From the NCBI GenBank assembly GCA_946548305.1, contig CAMNPQ010000002.1, forward strand, positions 1-41,907: a DNA stretch of 41,907 nt, given 5' to 3'. Under the pieces are notes generated by a model, which saw only the letters and a program-made list of their open reading frames with translations, did not search any database and had not been told where the DNA came from. Positions 25,895 through 34,707 of this stretch are shown here, one piece after another. The translations under genes and the position numbers were made by a program. Position 1 is the stretch's first letter, and each line of letters begins with the position of its first letter. Source of the DNA: an uncultured Pseudobutyrivibrio sp. (GTDB lineage Bacteria; Bacillota; Clostridia; Lachnospirales; Lachnospiraceae).

Positions 25895-25926
25895 AATGCT
25901 TGTGAGCGTAACCAGGGATTTTTTTA

Positions 25927-27237
25927 TTATAGTAGTGGAAACATTGCCGTGGCTGTAAAATATCCGCTTTCCATTGAGGTATCGAATATTCCGTCGGATT
26001 TTTTTACGGCTCTTCTTATGATTTTCATACCAAGTCCATGGGAGTCTTTGTCAGCCTTAGAGGTCTTTAAATCAGGATTTTTCCCAAACACATCAAAAGA
26101 CACTTTATTTTTTATACAGAAAACCAAATACTTATTTTTTATATTGAGGAATATCTGAATGTCGGGTTTTTCTTCCTTTACACTGGCTTCAATGGCGTTG
26201 TCAAAAAGGTTTAGTAGCACCGTGCAGAAATATTCTTCATTTATATTCAGGTTTTCTGGAATTAGTATTTCCGAGTAGGTCTTTATATTGTGCTTTTTTG
26301 CAAGGGCGAGCTTGCTGCTTAGAATGTAGTCTATGAGGCTGTTGCCTGTGTGGATGGCGGTGTCGCTTACACTCAGTTCCCCGATGTGTTCTGTCAAAAA
26401 GTTGTCTAACACATCTAGCTTATTTTCCTTTAGCAGTGTTTGAATATAGAAATATTTATTTTTTAGCTCATGTCTTTCTTTTCTGGCTGTCTCCTCCATG
26501 ATGACACTGTATCTATATCTGGACAGTTGCTGAGAAGTTTCAGCAAGGGCTATACCCATAGTTATACGTGCTTCATTACTTTCACCTATTTTTGCAAATA
26601 TATAATAGAAAATAGGCACATTGATAACCAGCAAAACAGATGATGCAGAAATATATATATAGTAGGGTATGTTTAATGAAGGGTCTGCCAGCTGAAAGGA
26701 AGCAAAAAGTGAAAACGGGCAGTAAAGCATCAGGACAATCTGAGATGATTTCAGGTATGCCAGTGCTGTGTGCAACTGGTATTTCAAGCAGAACTTCCTA
26801 AAAAATATCAGGACAATGATTGGGATGATTGTGGTGGAAATATTTATAATTCTATACACATTTATAGCCATAACTGGCTCTCTTGAGTAAACCACTCCAC
26901 CCAGGAAAAAAACTACTCCTTTAAACACAGTGAAATAATACAGATAGTAAATCAGCTTTTGTTCGATGGAGCCCTCTAAAAATATCACTATGGCTATAAG
27001 AGTGACTGTCATAAGGGTGATAAAATAGATATAGTAGGGCACCACTATATCGTCGTAATAGTATTCTGCATAGTAATATATCAGGCAAAATGTCACGATT
27101 GTGGAACCGTAGTAAAGCAAGTTGCTCACATTACTTTTCTTTTTAAATAGAATGTCCATCATATTTAAAAAGATTATGATATATATAAGACTGCTAAGGT
27201 TGTCATAATAATTGTAGATGATATTTGCTATAGACAT
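25927..27237 (-). CDS. Agr-type (GHKL) sensor histidine kinase
   Basis: A 436-aa kinase. The first about 210 residues form six or seven hydrophobic segments typical of AgrC/ComD-like peptide or membrane-signal sensors. The cytoplasmic part has the phosphoacceptor in RKERHELKNKYFYIQ and a GHKL ATPase with LLNLFDNAIEA (N box) and DSHGLGMKIIRRA (G box). It starts 3 bp after the LytTR regulator stop, with AGGAG in the end of that gene. No AgrB protease or AgrD peptide gene is nearby, so the signal is unknown; the divergent sugar importer suggests a nutritional cue. Confidence 0.9.
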   Translation of the reverse strand: MSIANIIYNYYDNLSSLIYIIIFLNMMDILFKKKSNVSNLLYYGSTIVTFCLIYYYAEYYYDDIVVPYYIYFITLMTVTLIAIVIFLEGSIEQKLIYYLYYFTVFKGVVFFLGGVVYSREPVMAINVYRIINISTTIIPIIVLIFFRKFCLKYQLHTALAYLKSSQIVLMLYCPFSLFASFQLADPSLNIPYYIYISASSVLLVINVPIFYYIFAKIGESNEARITMGIALAETSQQLSRYRYSVIMEETARKERHELKNKYFYIQTLLKENKLDVLDNFLTEHIGELSVSDTAIHTGNSLIDYILSSKLALAKKHNIKTYSEILIPENLNINEEYFCTVLLNLFDNAIEASVKEEKPDIQIFLNIKNKYLVFCIKNKVSFDVFGKNPDLKTSKADKDSHGLGMKIIRRAVKKSDGIFDTSMESGYFTATAMFPLL

Positions 27238-27240
27238 AAA

Positions 27241-27960
27241 TCAGCTCCTGTTTGTATACTTGATAAATTCGTGTTTTACTTCATCCACGCGATTTCTACT
27301 GATAGGAATATTCTCGCCGTTTGTCAGCTCTAAAGTGGATTTGGTGATGGTGGAAATATATTTGTAGTTTACAATATAGCTGCGGTGGGGTTTGATAAAT
27401 TCATAGTCGGCAAGGAGTGTCTCAATTTCTGAAAGCAAGATTTTTATTTCTGTTGAATCCCCTATACTGTGAATAATGCAGTTTTTCCCTTGGGCTTCTA
27501 TGTAGGCTATTTTATTTACGTCAAAGGAATAGATATCCTTTGAACGTGGCTCTACAATTTTAATTATGGTAGGATTTCGTCTTTGCAGTTCTGTATCCAG
27601 GGCATTTACCAACTCAGGCAGCAAGCTGTCATAATGACTTTTTCTGATAAATCTAAAGGGCTGAACCTCAAATGTGGAAAACACCAGCTCGTCCTTGTTG
27701 GAAATGAACACCACAAGGGTATCATTATTGGTCTGTCTGATTTGTTTGCAGATAGAGATACCATCAATTTCCGGCATTTCAATATCCATAAAAACCATAT
27801 CAAAATGATAGTGTTCGTCTATCATCTCCAGCAATTTGTTCCCATTATTAAAGATATCAAATTCTACAGATATATTGTGCTGCCCAAATTCTGCGGCAAG
27901 AGTTTTTTCTATATAAGTGGCAATATCTTTTTCATCTTCACATATAGCTGCGTGAAACAT
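27241..27960 (-). CDS. LytTR-family response regulator (AgrA-like)
   Basis: A 239-aa regulator with a receiver domain (ICEDEKD acidic pair; phosphoacceptor in MVFMDIEMPEIDG) and a C-terminal LytTR DNA-binding domain (KIAYIEAQGKNCIIH, FIKPHRSYIVNYKYI, LTNGENIPISRNR). The ATG at 27960 has AAAGGAG 6 nt upstream; a longer in-frame start at 27993 has none. LytTR proteins bind paired direct repeats about two helical turns apart, and such a pair (28040-28071) lies in the divergent promoter of the ABC importer, which is thus the likely target. Confidence 0.92.
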   Translation of the reverse strand: MFHAAICEDEKDIATYIEKTLAAEFGQHNISVEFDIFNNGNKLLEMIDEHYHFDMVFMDIEMPEIDGISICKQIRQTNNDTLVVFISNKDELVFSTFEVQPFRFIRKSHYDSLLPELVNALDTELQRRNPTIIKIVEPRSKDIYSFDVNKIAYIEAQGKNCIIHSIGDSTEIKILLSEIETLLADYEFIKPHRSYIVNYKYISTITKSTLELTNGENIPISRNRVDEVKHEFIKYTNRS

Positions 27961-28039
27961 ACCAATCTCCTTTATAAGGGCGCAATCCCCCAATCTTTAT
28001 CTGATACTATTGTATAACAAAACTGTGAAATGTTGTGTT

Positions 28040-28105
28040 ACATTTCATTCCATATTTTGACATTTCATTCCCAAAATCAAAATCTATAAATCTTTTTGCT
28101 ATACT
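28040..28105 (+). promoter_or_regulatory. LytTR-type direct repeats and extended -10 promoter of the ABC importer
   Basis: ACATTTCATTCC occurs identically at 28040-28051 and 28060-28071 (20-bp period). An extended -10, TGCTATACT (28097-28105), follows; the -35 position (28077-28082) is poor and lies 5 bp after the second repeat. This is the arrangement expected for activation by a LytTR regulator such as the one encoded divergently next door. Confidence 0.65.
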
Positions 28106-28146
28106 CCCAAATATCACAAAACAAGATTTCAAATGAGGAGATAACT

Positions 28147-29649
28147 ATGGGTGAAGTATTACTTGAAGTGAAGGGCATGTGTAAAAACTATGGAATAATC
28201 ACAGCCCTAAAAAATGTAGACCTGAAAATATGTCGAGGCGAGGTTCATGGTCTTGTAGGGGAAAACGGAAGCGGAAAATCCACTATAACTTCAATCGCAG
28301 CAGGAATGCAGCCTAAGACTTCAGGAGAGATGTTCTTTAAAGGTCAACCCTGGAATCCATCTTCCATGATAGAGGCACAACACAATGGTATTTCCATGAT
28401 TTTACAGGAAGCAAACACTATTGGAGGTTGTACAGTTGCAGAAAACATATTTGCTGGAAAGGAAGACGAATATTCACGTTTTGGAATAGTAGATAAAAAG
28501 CGGATGAATAGGGATGCTGATGTGGTGCTGGATAAATTTGGTATAAAGCACATGAGAGGCAAAGACCCGATAGACAAGTTTGGATTTGAGGACAGAAAGC
28601 TGGTTGAGATAGCAAGAGCTGTCACAGATGAAACTGAAATCCTTGTGGTAGACGAAACCACCACAGCTCTTTCATTAGAAGGAAGAGAAATCCTGTACAA
28701 GATTGTGGATGATTTGGTGGCAAAGGATAAAGCAGTAATATTTATATCCCATGATATGGATGAAATTCTGGAAAAATGCACCATATTAACGGTTCTTCGA
28801 GACGGAGAAATAAGAGGCTGCATCACCAGCCAGGAAATAAAGGATGCAAATGCAGTAGGAACCATCAGACAGCTTATGGTAGGAAGGGACATTGGTGACA
28901 AAATGTACCGTTCAGACTTCGATCCAAGCTGTGATAAGGAAGTGGTGCTGGAGTTTAAAAATGTAAGCGGTCCTAATGTAATAGATTTTTCCCTAGAGCT
29001 TCATAAGGGAGAAATAGTAGGACTGGGAGGACTATCAGGCTGTGGCATGCACGAGGTGGGCAGGATGGCATTTGGAATGGAAGAAGTGGACAAGGGTCAT
29101 GTAAAAGCACATGGCTTGGAAGTCCTTTCAGCCAAGGATGCAGTTGCTAAAAAAATCGGATATATATCAAAGAACAGAGACACAGAAGCAGTTATTTTAC
29201 AAGGTCCAATCGAAGACAATATAGTTCTTCCTTCGCTGGGAGATTTAACCACAGCTTCATTTCTGTCACCTAAAAAGAAAAAGAATATGTCTGATGAGCA
29301 GATAAAGCTTCTGGAAATAAAATGCCAAAACGGCAAACAGTGGGTCAGCACATTGTCAGGTGGAAATAAACAGAAGGTTTCATTTGCAAAGTGGATAGCA
29401 AAGGGGTCTGAAATTATCATCATGGACTGTCCTACCAGAGGTGTTGATATAGGTGTAAAGCAGGCTATGTATGAGCTGATTATGCAGATGAAAAAGGATG
29501 GAAAAGCCATTCTCATGATAAGCGAGGAAATGGCAGAAATCATTGGTATGGCAGATAGACTCATTGTTATGAAGGACAGCAAAATTGCAAAAGAGTTTAC
29601 CAGAAATAAAGATTTGTCTGAGACAGATGTTATTGAGTATATGATTTAG
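28147..29649 (+). CDS. Sugar ABC transporter ATPase, RbsA/MglA type (tandem domains)
   Basis: A 500-aa protein with two nucleotide-binding domains. The first has Walker A GENGSGKSTIT and Walker B ILVVDETTTALS. The second has a degenerate P-loop (GLGGLSGCGMHEVGRM) but a good signature LSGGNKQKVSFAKW and Walker B IIIMDCPTRGVDIG. This asymmetry is usual for CUT2-class monosaccharide importers (ribose, galactose, xylose, inosine/nucleoside). GAGGAG precedes the ATG at 28147; an earlier in-frame start has no such site. It is the first gene of an operon with two RbsC-like permeases and a binding protein. Confidence 0.93.
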   Translation: MGEVLLEVKGMCKNYGIITALKNVDLKICRGEVHGLVGENGSGKSTITSIAAGMQPKTSGEMFFKGQPWNPSSMIEAQHNGISMILQEANTIGGCTVAENIFAGKEDEYSRFGIVDKKRMNRDADVVLDKFGIKHMRGKDPIDKFGFEDRKLVEIARAVTDETEILVVDETTTALSLEGREILYKIVDDLVAKDKAVIFISHDMDEILEKCTILTVLRDGEIRGCITSQEIKDANAVGTIRQLMVGRDIGDKMYRSDFDPSCDKEVVLEFKNVSGPNVIDFSLELHKGEIVGLGGLSGCGMHEVGRMAFGMEEVDKGHVKAHGLEVLSAKDAVAKKIGYISKNRDTEAVILQGPIEDNIVLPSLGDLTTASFLSPKKKKNMSDEQIKLLEIKCQNGKQWVSTLSGGNKQKVSFAKWIAKGSEIIIMDCPTRGVDIGVKQAMYELIMQMKKDGKAILMISEEMAEIIGMADRLIVMKDSKIAKEFTRNKDLSETDVIEYMI

Positions 29650-29658
29650 GAGGGCGAG

Positions 29659-30618
29659 ATGTTGAAAAAATTTAATAAGGAATGGGCTTCCAGTCACGCC
29701 TCTGATTTGCTCAGTTATGGCGGATTAGTATTATGTATTATCGTATTTGCGATACTAAGTGGTGGGAATTTATTTTCACCCTACAACCTAAGAATACTGA
29801 TTCAGGCGGTTTGTGTGTATGCAGTGTTATCCTTGGGAGCAATGTTTGTGTATTCCATGGGCTATATGGACATCAGTGTCAGTGCCCAGGTAGGTGTTTA
29901 TAGTATATTGTGCATTCTGATAGCAAACAGCACTGGTTCAATCCTGTTGGCATTTTTAGTTATATTAGCCTTGGCTTTGGTGTGTGGATTCATCAATGGT
30001 TATGTGGCTGTTATGCTAGGGCTTCCCTCTATTGTTACCTCAATATTTTTGATGTCAATATTCGGTGGAGTACAGGCTCTCATAATGGAAAAGCTTGCCT
30101 TAAACAGTGTTTCAATAAATGTGGACATATCCTTCTTTAAAAACACAGGCTTTATGGTTGCAATGATTATAGTAGTGGCAATTATCGCCATATATCTATA
30201 TAAATATACTCCACTTGGGGAAATAACAAAATCAATTGGAGCTAATGAAAGAGCTACAGAATATTCAGGAATCAGCACAACAAAATGGAAGGTTTTGGCA
30301 TACGCATTCTTCGGAGTAACCGTTGCCTTAGGAGCATTTTTACTCACAGCCAGAACAGGTGCAGCAGGAAAAGGCACTGGCATGGGATATGCCATGGACA
30401 TAATGGTGGCACTGCTTTTAGGTGGAATGCCATTGTCAGGTGGAATGAAATCTAAGATTTCAAGTGCATTGATTGGTTCTTTCACATACGTGATTCTTTC
30501 AAACGGACTGATTTTATCAGGAGTTGATACAAAAATGGTGTATATCATAAAGGCGATTGTATTTATTGCGGTTATCCTTATTACCTGCCGTAAAAAAGAT
30601 GGAGTATTGCCTAGGTAA
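29659..30618 (+). CDS. Sugar ABC transporter permease, RbsC type
   Basis: A 319-aa membrane protein of the BPD_transp_2 class with about 9-10 hydrophobic helices. The glycine-rich LGAMFVYSMGYMDISVSAQVG and the GANERATEYSGISTTKWKVLAYAFFG cytoplasmic loop are typical of RbsC/XylH-like permeases. GGAGGG sits 5 nt before the ATG; it follows the ATPase gene by 9 bp. A second, different permease gene (31950-32945) suggests a heterodimeric channel, as in nucleoside-type CUT2 relatives, not the homodimer usual for RbsC. Confidence 0.92.
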   Translation: MLKKFNKEWASSHASDLLSYGGLVLCIIVFAILSGGNLFSPYNLRILIQAVCVYAVLSLGAMFVYSMGYMDISVSAQVGVYSILCILIANSTGSILLAFLVILALALVCGFINGYVAVMLGLPSIVTSIFLMSIFGGVQALIMEKLALNSVSINVDISFFKNTGFMVAMIIVVAIIAIYLYKYTPLGEITKSIGANERATEYSGISTTKWKVLAYAFFGVTVALGAFLLTARTGAAGKGTGMGYAMDIMVALLLGGMPLSGGMKSKISSALIGSFTYVILSNGLILSGVDTKMVYIIKAIVFIAVILITCRKKDGVLPR

Positions 30619-30631
30619 CAATTAAATGTGA

Positions 30632-30652
30632 AAAAATCCCAAAGGGGTTTTT
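30632..30652 (+). terminator. Hairpin between permease and binding-protein genes
   Basis: AAAAATCCC-AAA-GGGGTTTTT forms a 9-bp stem with a triloop and its own T-run; GGGATT further downstream offers an alternative pairing with AATCCC. Inside an operon this probably gives partial termination or 3'-end protection, setting the permease to binding-protein ratio. Confidence 0.55.
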
Positions 30653-30684
30653 ATAAAAGGGATTCATTTTAAGGAGGAAGAAAA

Positions 30685-31872
30685 ATGATTAATTTGAAAA
30701 AGGCAGCAGCTTTAGGACTTGCTGCAGCAATGAGTTTATCACTATTAGTAGGTTGTGGTTCAGGAAGTGGTTCTACAGGAGGCAGTGCAAGCACTGAGGG
30801 AGGATCTGAGTCTACCACAGCAACAAAGCATCACAAGATTGGTGTAGGTCTTTACACAGATTCTGGTAAGTCTGTAGAAGCTATAAAAGCTTACCTTGCT
30901 GGTATTTCTGACACTGTTGATTGCGAATTTGTATATACTACACTTTCTACATATGATGAAGCTACAAACCTCACAGAGGTGCAAAACCTTATTTCATCAG
31001 GCTGCGAAGGTCTTATTTTAACAGCTGATATGGGTACTACTTCTATTATAGAAGAATGCCAGGCAGCTGGTGTGTATGTGGCAGGCTTCCTATGCGATTA
31101 CAACCAGTCAATGTTTACAGCACATGAGCAGGTATTTGAAAATGAGTATTTCCTTGGTACAGTTTGTGATGGATGGGCTGATGCATCTCCTTATGCAGAC
31201 ATGGTAGCTGAGCAGGTTATTGAGAATGGCTACAAATCAGTGGGCATTGTTATTTTCCCTGACTATGCATATCCAAATCAGACAGAAGTTGCAAAGGAAT
31301 TTACAGCAAAAATAGAGGAGTACAACGAAACAGCAGAAGAAAAGATTGAAGTAAAAGAGCCTACAGTGTTAAATTTTGCTCCAATAGATGCTACATATTT
31401 CAGTGAAAATTCTGATATTGACTGTTTGTTTTCAGTTGCAGCTGGCGCATCATTTGTATACCCACAGATGGTTGCAGCAGGTCGCACAGACATAGCTCTT
31501 TACACCACTGGTTTTGAGGCAACAGAGGATGTAGAAAACTTTGGTTCATCAGGAAACGGATGCTACAAGGGAACAATGTGTTCAGCACCAGAAGCAATTG
31601 CATATCCACTTTGCTTACTCATTGATAAGTTAAACGGAACTGTTTACAGTGATTTGCCAGAGGCAGAGCGTGTAGACTGCCAGCCAATCATCATTTTAAG
31701 CGACGAGGATATGGCAAAGGTAAAGGAGAACTCTTTGTACTACTCAGCAGACTATGCAGACGCCCTCATTACAGGTGAAGATATTGTAAATATGTGTGCA
31801 TCATACAACCCAGATGCAACCTATGCAAATCTTGTGGAGAGCTTACAGCACCTTGGTGTAGATGCCCTTTAA
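30685..31872 (+). CDS. Sugar-binding lipoprotein of the RbsB-like ABC importer
   Basis: A 395-aa lipoprotein: signal MINLKKAAALGLAAAMSLSL, lipobox LVGC (C24), then a Gly/Ser/Thr-rich linker to about residue 48. The mature domain (HKIGVGLYTDSGKSVEAIKAYL...; LISSGCEGLILTADMG) has the Peripla_BP_4-type alternating alpha/beta fold of ribose/galactose-binding proteins, although it is longer and diverged. AAGGAGG precedes the ATG. The ligand is unknown; the following GH3 and GH78 genes make a rhamnose or amino-sugar link possible but unproven. Confidence 0.88.
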   Translation: MINLKKAAALGLAAAMSLSLLVGCGSGSGSTGGSASTEGGSESTTATKHHKIGVGLYTDSGKSVEAIKAYLAGISDTVDCEFVYTTLSTYDEATNLTEVQNLISSGCEGLILTADMGTTSIIEECQAAGVYVAGFLCDYNQSMFTAHEQVFENEYFLGTVCDGWADASPYADMVAEQVIENGYKSVGIVIFPDYAYPNQTEVAKEFTAKIEEYNETAEEKIEVKEPTVLNFAPIDATYFSENSDIDCLFSVAAGASFVYPQMVAAGRTDIALYTTGFEATEDVENFGSSGNGCYKGTMCSAPEAIAYPLCLLIDKLNGTVYSDLPEAERVDCQPIIILSDEDMAKVKENSLYYSADYADALITGEDIVNMCASYNPDATYANLVESLQHLGVDAL

Positions 31873-31896
31873 TAGTAAATTTTAAAAGCTTGACAT

Positions 31897-31942
31897 CTTG
31901 CTGACACATTTATTGCTTGTCAGCAGGATGCAATAAATGGAG
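31897..31942 (+). promoter_or_regulatory. Two mutually exclusive hairpins at the second permease's ribosome binding site
   Basis: Hairpin A: CTTGCTGACA (31897-31906) with TGTCAGCAGG (31918-31927), 10 bp with one U-G pair. Its loop, CATTTATTGC (31907-31916), is perfectly complementary to GCAATAAATG (31930-31939), which abuts and shares one base with the Shine-Dalgarno GGAG (31939-31942). Forming hairpin B (31907-31939) breaks hairpin A, so the RNA has two competing states near the ribosome binding site. Full simultaneous pairing as a pseudoknot looks sterically difficult. The stem matches the GH2 leader hairpin at 14174-14209. Confidence 0.5.
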
Positions 31943-31949
31943 CAGCAAA

Positions 31950-32945
31950 ATGAATACAAATAAAGCATTTGATTTTATAAAAAGATTTTTTCTAACCATA
32001 TTATTTCCACTGGTTATATATGTGGTAATGTTCATCCTCACTAGAAGCAGGGGCATTACCTACTATGGATTGACAGCTGATATGTGGCGTACCGTAATTG
32101 TGAACACTTCTATGACAGGTGTGGCTGCCCTGGCTATCTGGCTTCAGGTAAAAAACGGACGATTTGATTTTTCTGGCGGTGCAACAATGGTATTGACGGC
32201 GATTTTAGCTGGAAACATTGTATTAAAAATTAATGCAGGCCCAATAGCGTATTTATTGTTATGCATCATTTTTGGTGTTATCTTGTGTACCTTCACAAGC
32301 TTTATATATATTGTGGGACGTTTACCAATTATGATTTGTACAATAGGTGTGGCACTTTTATACGAGTCAATTACCTACCTTGTATTTGATGCACAGGGAC
32401 TGAATATGATGAGCAACACAAAGCTTACAGTTTTTGGTAGAATGCCTTACATCCTTATTGTATTGGCAATTGCCGTGGGAATTTTTGTGGTTTATTCATA
32501 TTTTACAGTGGCTGGTAGAAGGGCAAAGTTACTTGCAAACAACCAGCAGGCAGCAGTAAACATTGGTGTCAAGGAAGTGAAAAATGTAATACAGACATTC
32601 ATCGTGTGTGGTGTATTGCTTGGCTGCGCAGCTGCTATCTATGGCTCAAACAACACAGTGGCACCTCAGTCTGGACTTTCTACAGCTGATACACTTTTCG
32701 CAAATATTATTCCAGCATTCATGGGCGTGTTTGTAGGAGCAGCATCTGTAGATGCAGTGGGTGTTGTAGTGGCAGCCTTTGGCATGGAAATACTCAATTA
32801 TGGTCTCAGCTGTCTGGGCTATGGTGCAGGTGGCTGGCAGCAAATCATTGTAGGAACATTCATGCTACTATTTTATTCATTTACTGCCCAATGGCCACGT
32901 ATTCAGGCAGCTAGAGCAAAAAAGGCAAGAATGTCTGAAGCTTAA
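31950..32945 (+). CDS. Second sugar ABC transporter permease, RbsC type
   Basis: A 331-aa BPD_transp_2-class membrane protein with 9-10 hydrophobic helices. The VAALAIWLQVKNGRFDFSGG-like segment corresponds to the conserved G-rich helix of RbsC permeases, and AGRRAKLLANNQQAAVNIGV to the ATPase-contacting loop. It is only distantly similar to the first permease. The ATG at 31950 has GGAG 7 nt upstream; an in-frame TTG at 31917 has no Shine-Dalgarno. The 77-bp gap after the binding-protein gene holds the switch-like hairpins. Confidence 0.9.
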   Translation: MNTNKAFDFIKRFFLTILFPLVIYVVMFILTRSRGITYYGLTADMWRTVIVNTSMTGVAALAIWLQVKNGRFDFSGGATMVLTAILAGNIVLKINAGPIAYLLLCIIFGVILCTFTSFIYIVGRLPIMICTIGVALLYESITYLVFDAQGLNMMSNTKLTVFGRMPYILIVLAIAVGIFVVYSYFTVAGRRAKLLANNQQAAVNIGVKEVKNVIQTFIVCGVLLGCAAAIYGSNNTVAPQSGLSTADTLFANIIPAFMGVFVGAASVDAVGVVVAAFGMEILNYGLSCLGYGAGGWQQIIVGTFMLLFYSFTAQWPRIQAARAKKARMSEA

Positions 32946-32956
32946 AAGGAGACAAC

Positions 32957-34648
32957 ATGGTAAATTTAAAGGAAAAACCATTTTATTTAAATGATGAGCA
33001 AATTAAATGGGTGAATGAAACCCGAGATAAAATGTCAGATGATGAAAAGGCAGAGCAGCTGATGTGTCCTCTGATGTTTTCAGATGATGAAAATGTGTTA
33101 AAGGGGATAATTGCAGCTCACAATTTTGGCGCAGTTATGTTCAGAAGTGGCATTGCAGCAAAAGTACAAAGAAACCTTAATTCAATGCAAGAGGTTTCAA
33201 AAATTCCACTTCTAATTGCAGCAAACTTAGAAGAGGGTGGAATAGGTGTAGCAGCCGAAGGAACAACTATGGGTCGCCAAATGCTGGTGGCTGCCACAGA
33301 CAAAGAAGAAAGAGCATATCAGCTTGGAAAAATCTGTGGAAGAGAAGGTGGCGCACTGGGCTTTAACTGGTCATTTGCCCCTGTTCTTGATTTAGACATT
33401 AATTATCACAATCCTATTACGAATGTTCGTACATACGGTAGTGACACAGACCGCGTTATCCGCATGGGTAAAAACTACATCAAAGGCCTTACAGAAGAGG
33501 GGGTGGCTCCTTGCATCAAGCATTTTCCAGGTGATGGTGTAGATGAAAGAGATCAGCACCTTTTAACCTCAGTAAATGATTTAACTATAGAGGAGTGGGA
33601 AGAAACCTATGGTCGCATTTATCGCACAATGATAGAAGATGGTGCCCTCACAGCCATGGTGGGTCATATCGCCATGCCAGCAATGGAAGAGGCTGTTTCA
33701 GGAGAAAAATGCAATCAGGTTATACCAGCATCCTTGTCAAAAAACATTATGACAGGCTACTTGCGCAATAAACTGGGATTTAACGGACTTATTTCCACTG
33801 ATGCATCACCAATGGTAGGATTTTTATCCAATAGCAACAGACGTGAGGCTGTGCCTTTGTGTATTGAAAATGGAGCTGACATGCTTTTATTCAATAAGGA
33901 TGTGGATGAGGACATCATGTTCATGAAAGAGGGAATCAAAAATGGAATCCTCACCAGAGAAAGACTAGATGATGCTATCACCAGAATCCTTGCTACAAAG
34001 GCTGCACTAAAGCTTAATGAGAAAAAAGCTGATGGCAGTATATACAAAAATGAAGAGGACGCAAAAGTGGTAGGCTGCCAGGAACACTTAACATGGGCTA
34101 ATGAAACTGCCGACGAAGGCATCACCCTTGTAAAGAATCTGGAAAATGCTCTACCATTCACACCTGATAAATACAAAAAGGTTCTCCTTGAAATACTAGG
34201 TGAAGGAGACAACGAAGCTGTAAAAAAACAGGTAATGGAACGCCTTGAAAAGGAAGGTTTTAAGGTGACATTATACGTACCGGAAACCCCAGAAACCATA
34301 TTCCTAGATGGAAAGGTTGATGACTTCAAAGCAAAATATGACGCAGTTCTTTACATTAGTAATGTTGAAACCGCATCAAACAAGACTGTTGCCCGTATCA
34401 ACTGGCACACATTATTCGGAGCAGGAAACAATCTTCCATGGTTTGTGCGTGAAGTGCCTACCTTCTTCGTAAGCTTCGGCAATCCATATCACTTACTTGA
34501 TGCACCAATGATGAAGACATTTATAAACAGCTATTCCAATGCACCTCACGTAATTGACGCAACAATGGACAAACTGCTTGGAAAAAGCGAATTTAAAGGC
34601 ACATCACCAGTTGACGCCTTTTGCGGCAGATGGGACACCAGACTATAA
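32957..34648 (+). CDS. GH3 glycosidase, NagZ-like (beta-N-acetylhexosaminidase or beta-glucosidase)
   Basis: A 563-aa cytoplasmic enzyme. The GH3 TIM barrel is N-terminal: LLIAANLEEGGIG, NWSFAPVLDLDINYHNPITN, the CIKHFPGDGVDERDQH loop (K188-H189 and the D199/H201 pair) and the likely nucleophile D282 in GLISTDAS. The D-x-H dyad on the loop is the hallmark of NagZ-type enzymes, where His acts as acid/base. The C-terminal domain (residues 390-563) is an alpha/beta sandwich. NagZ-type members cleave N-acetylglucosaminides or act as phosphorylases; the exact activity is open. It follows the permease by 11 bp with AAAAGGAG, so it belongs to the importer operon. Confidence 0.87.
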   Translation: MVNLKEKPFYLNDEQIKWVNETRDKMSDDEKAEQLMCPLMFSDDENVLKGIIAAHNFGAVMFRSGIAAKVQRNLNSMQEVSKIPLLIAANLEEGGIGVAAEGTTMGRQMLVAATDKEERAYQLGKICGREGGALGFNWSFAPVLDLDINYHNPITNVRTYGSDTDRVIRMGKNYIKGLTEEGVAPCIKHFPGDGVDERDQHLLTSVNDLTIEEWEETYGRIYRTMIEDGALTAMVGHIAMPAMEEAVSGEKCNQVIPASLSKNIMTGYLRNKLGFNGLISTDASPMVGFLSNSNRREAVPLCIENGADMLLFNKDVDEDIMFMKEGIKNGILTRERLDDAITRILATKAALKLNEKKADGSIYKNEEDAKVVGCQEHLTWANETADEGITLVKNLENALPFTPDKYKKVLLEILGEGDNEAVKKQVMERLEKEGFKVTLYVPETPETIFLDGKVDDFKAKYDAVLYISNVETASNKTVARINWHTLFGAGNNLPWFVREVPTFFVSFGNPYHLLDAPMMKTFINSYSNAPHVIDATMDKLLGKSEFKGTSPVDAFCGRWDTRL

Positions 34649-34707
34649 TCCACGTATTTCATGTGTCTTTTGCAGGTCTGTAAAGTTTGCAAAATGTATT
34701 TCTTAAA

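Noticed and set aside
27241-27993. agrBD genes near the kinase-regulator pair
   Set aside because: No small membrane protease or short peptide gene was found in the flanking sequence on either strand.
31890-31918. TTGACA at 31890 as a promoter for the second permease
   Set aside because: A perfect -35 hexamer, but no -10 at 15-19 bp; the position is occupied by hairpin A.
31897-31939. A fully formed H-type pseudoknot
   Set aside because: With two 10-bp stems the connecting loops (0, 1 and 2 nt) are too short; competing hairpins are more likely.
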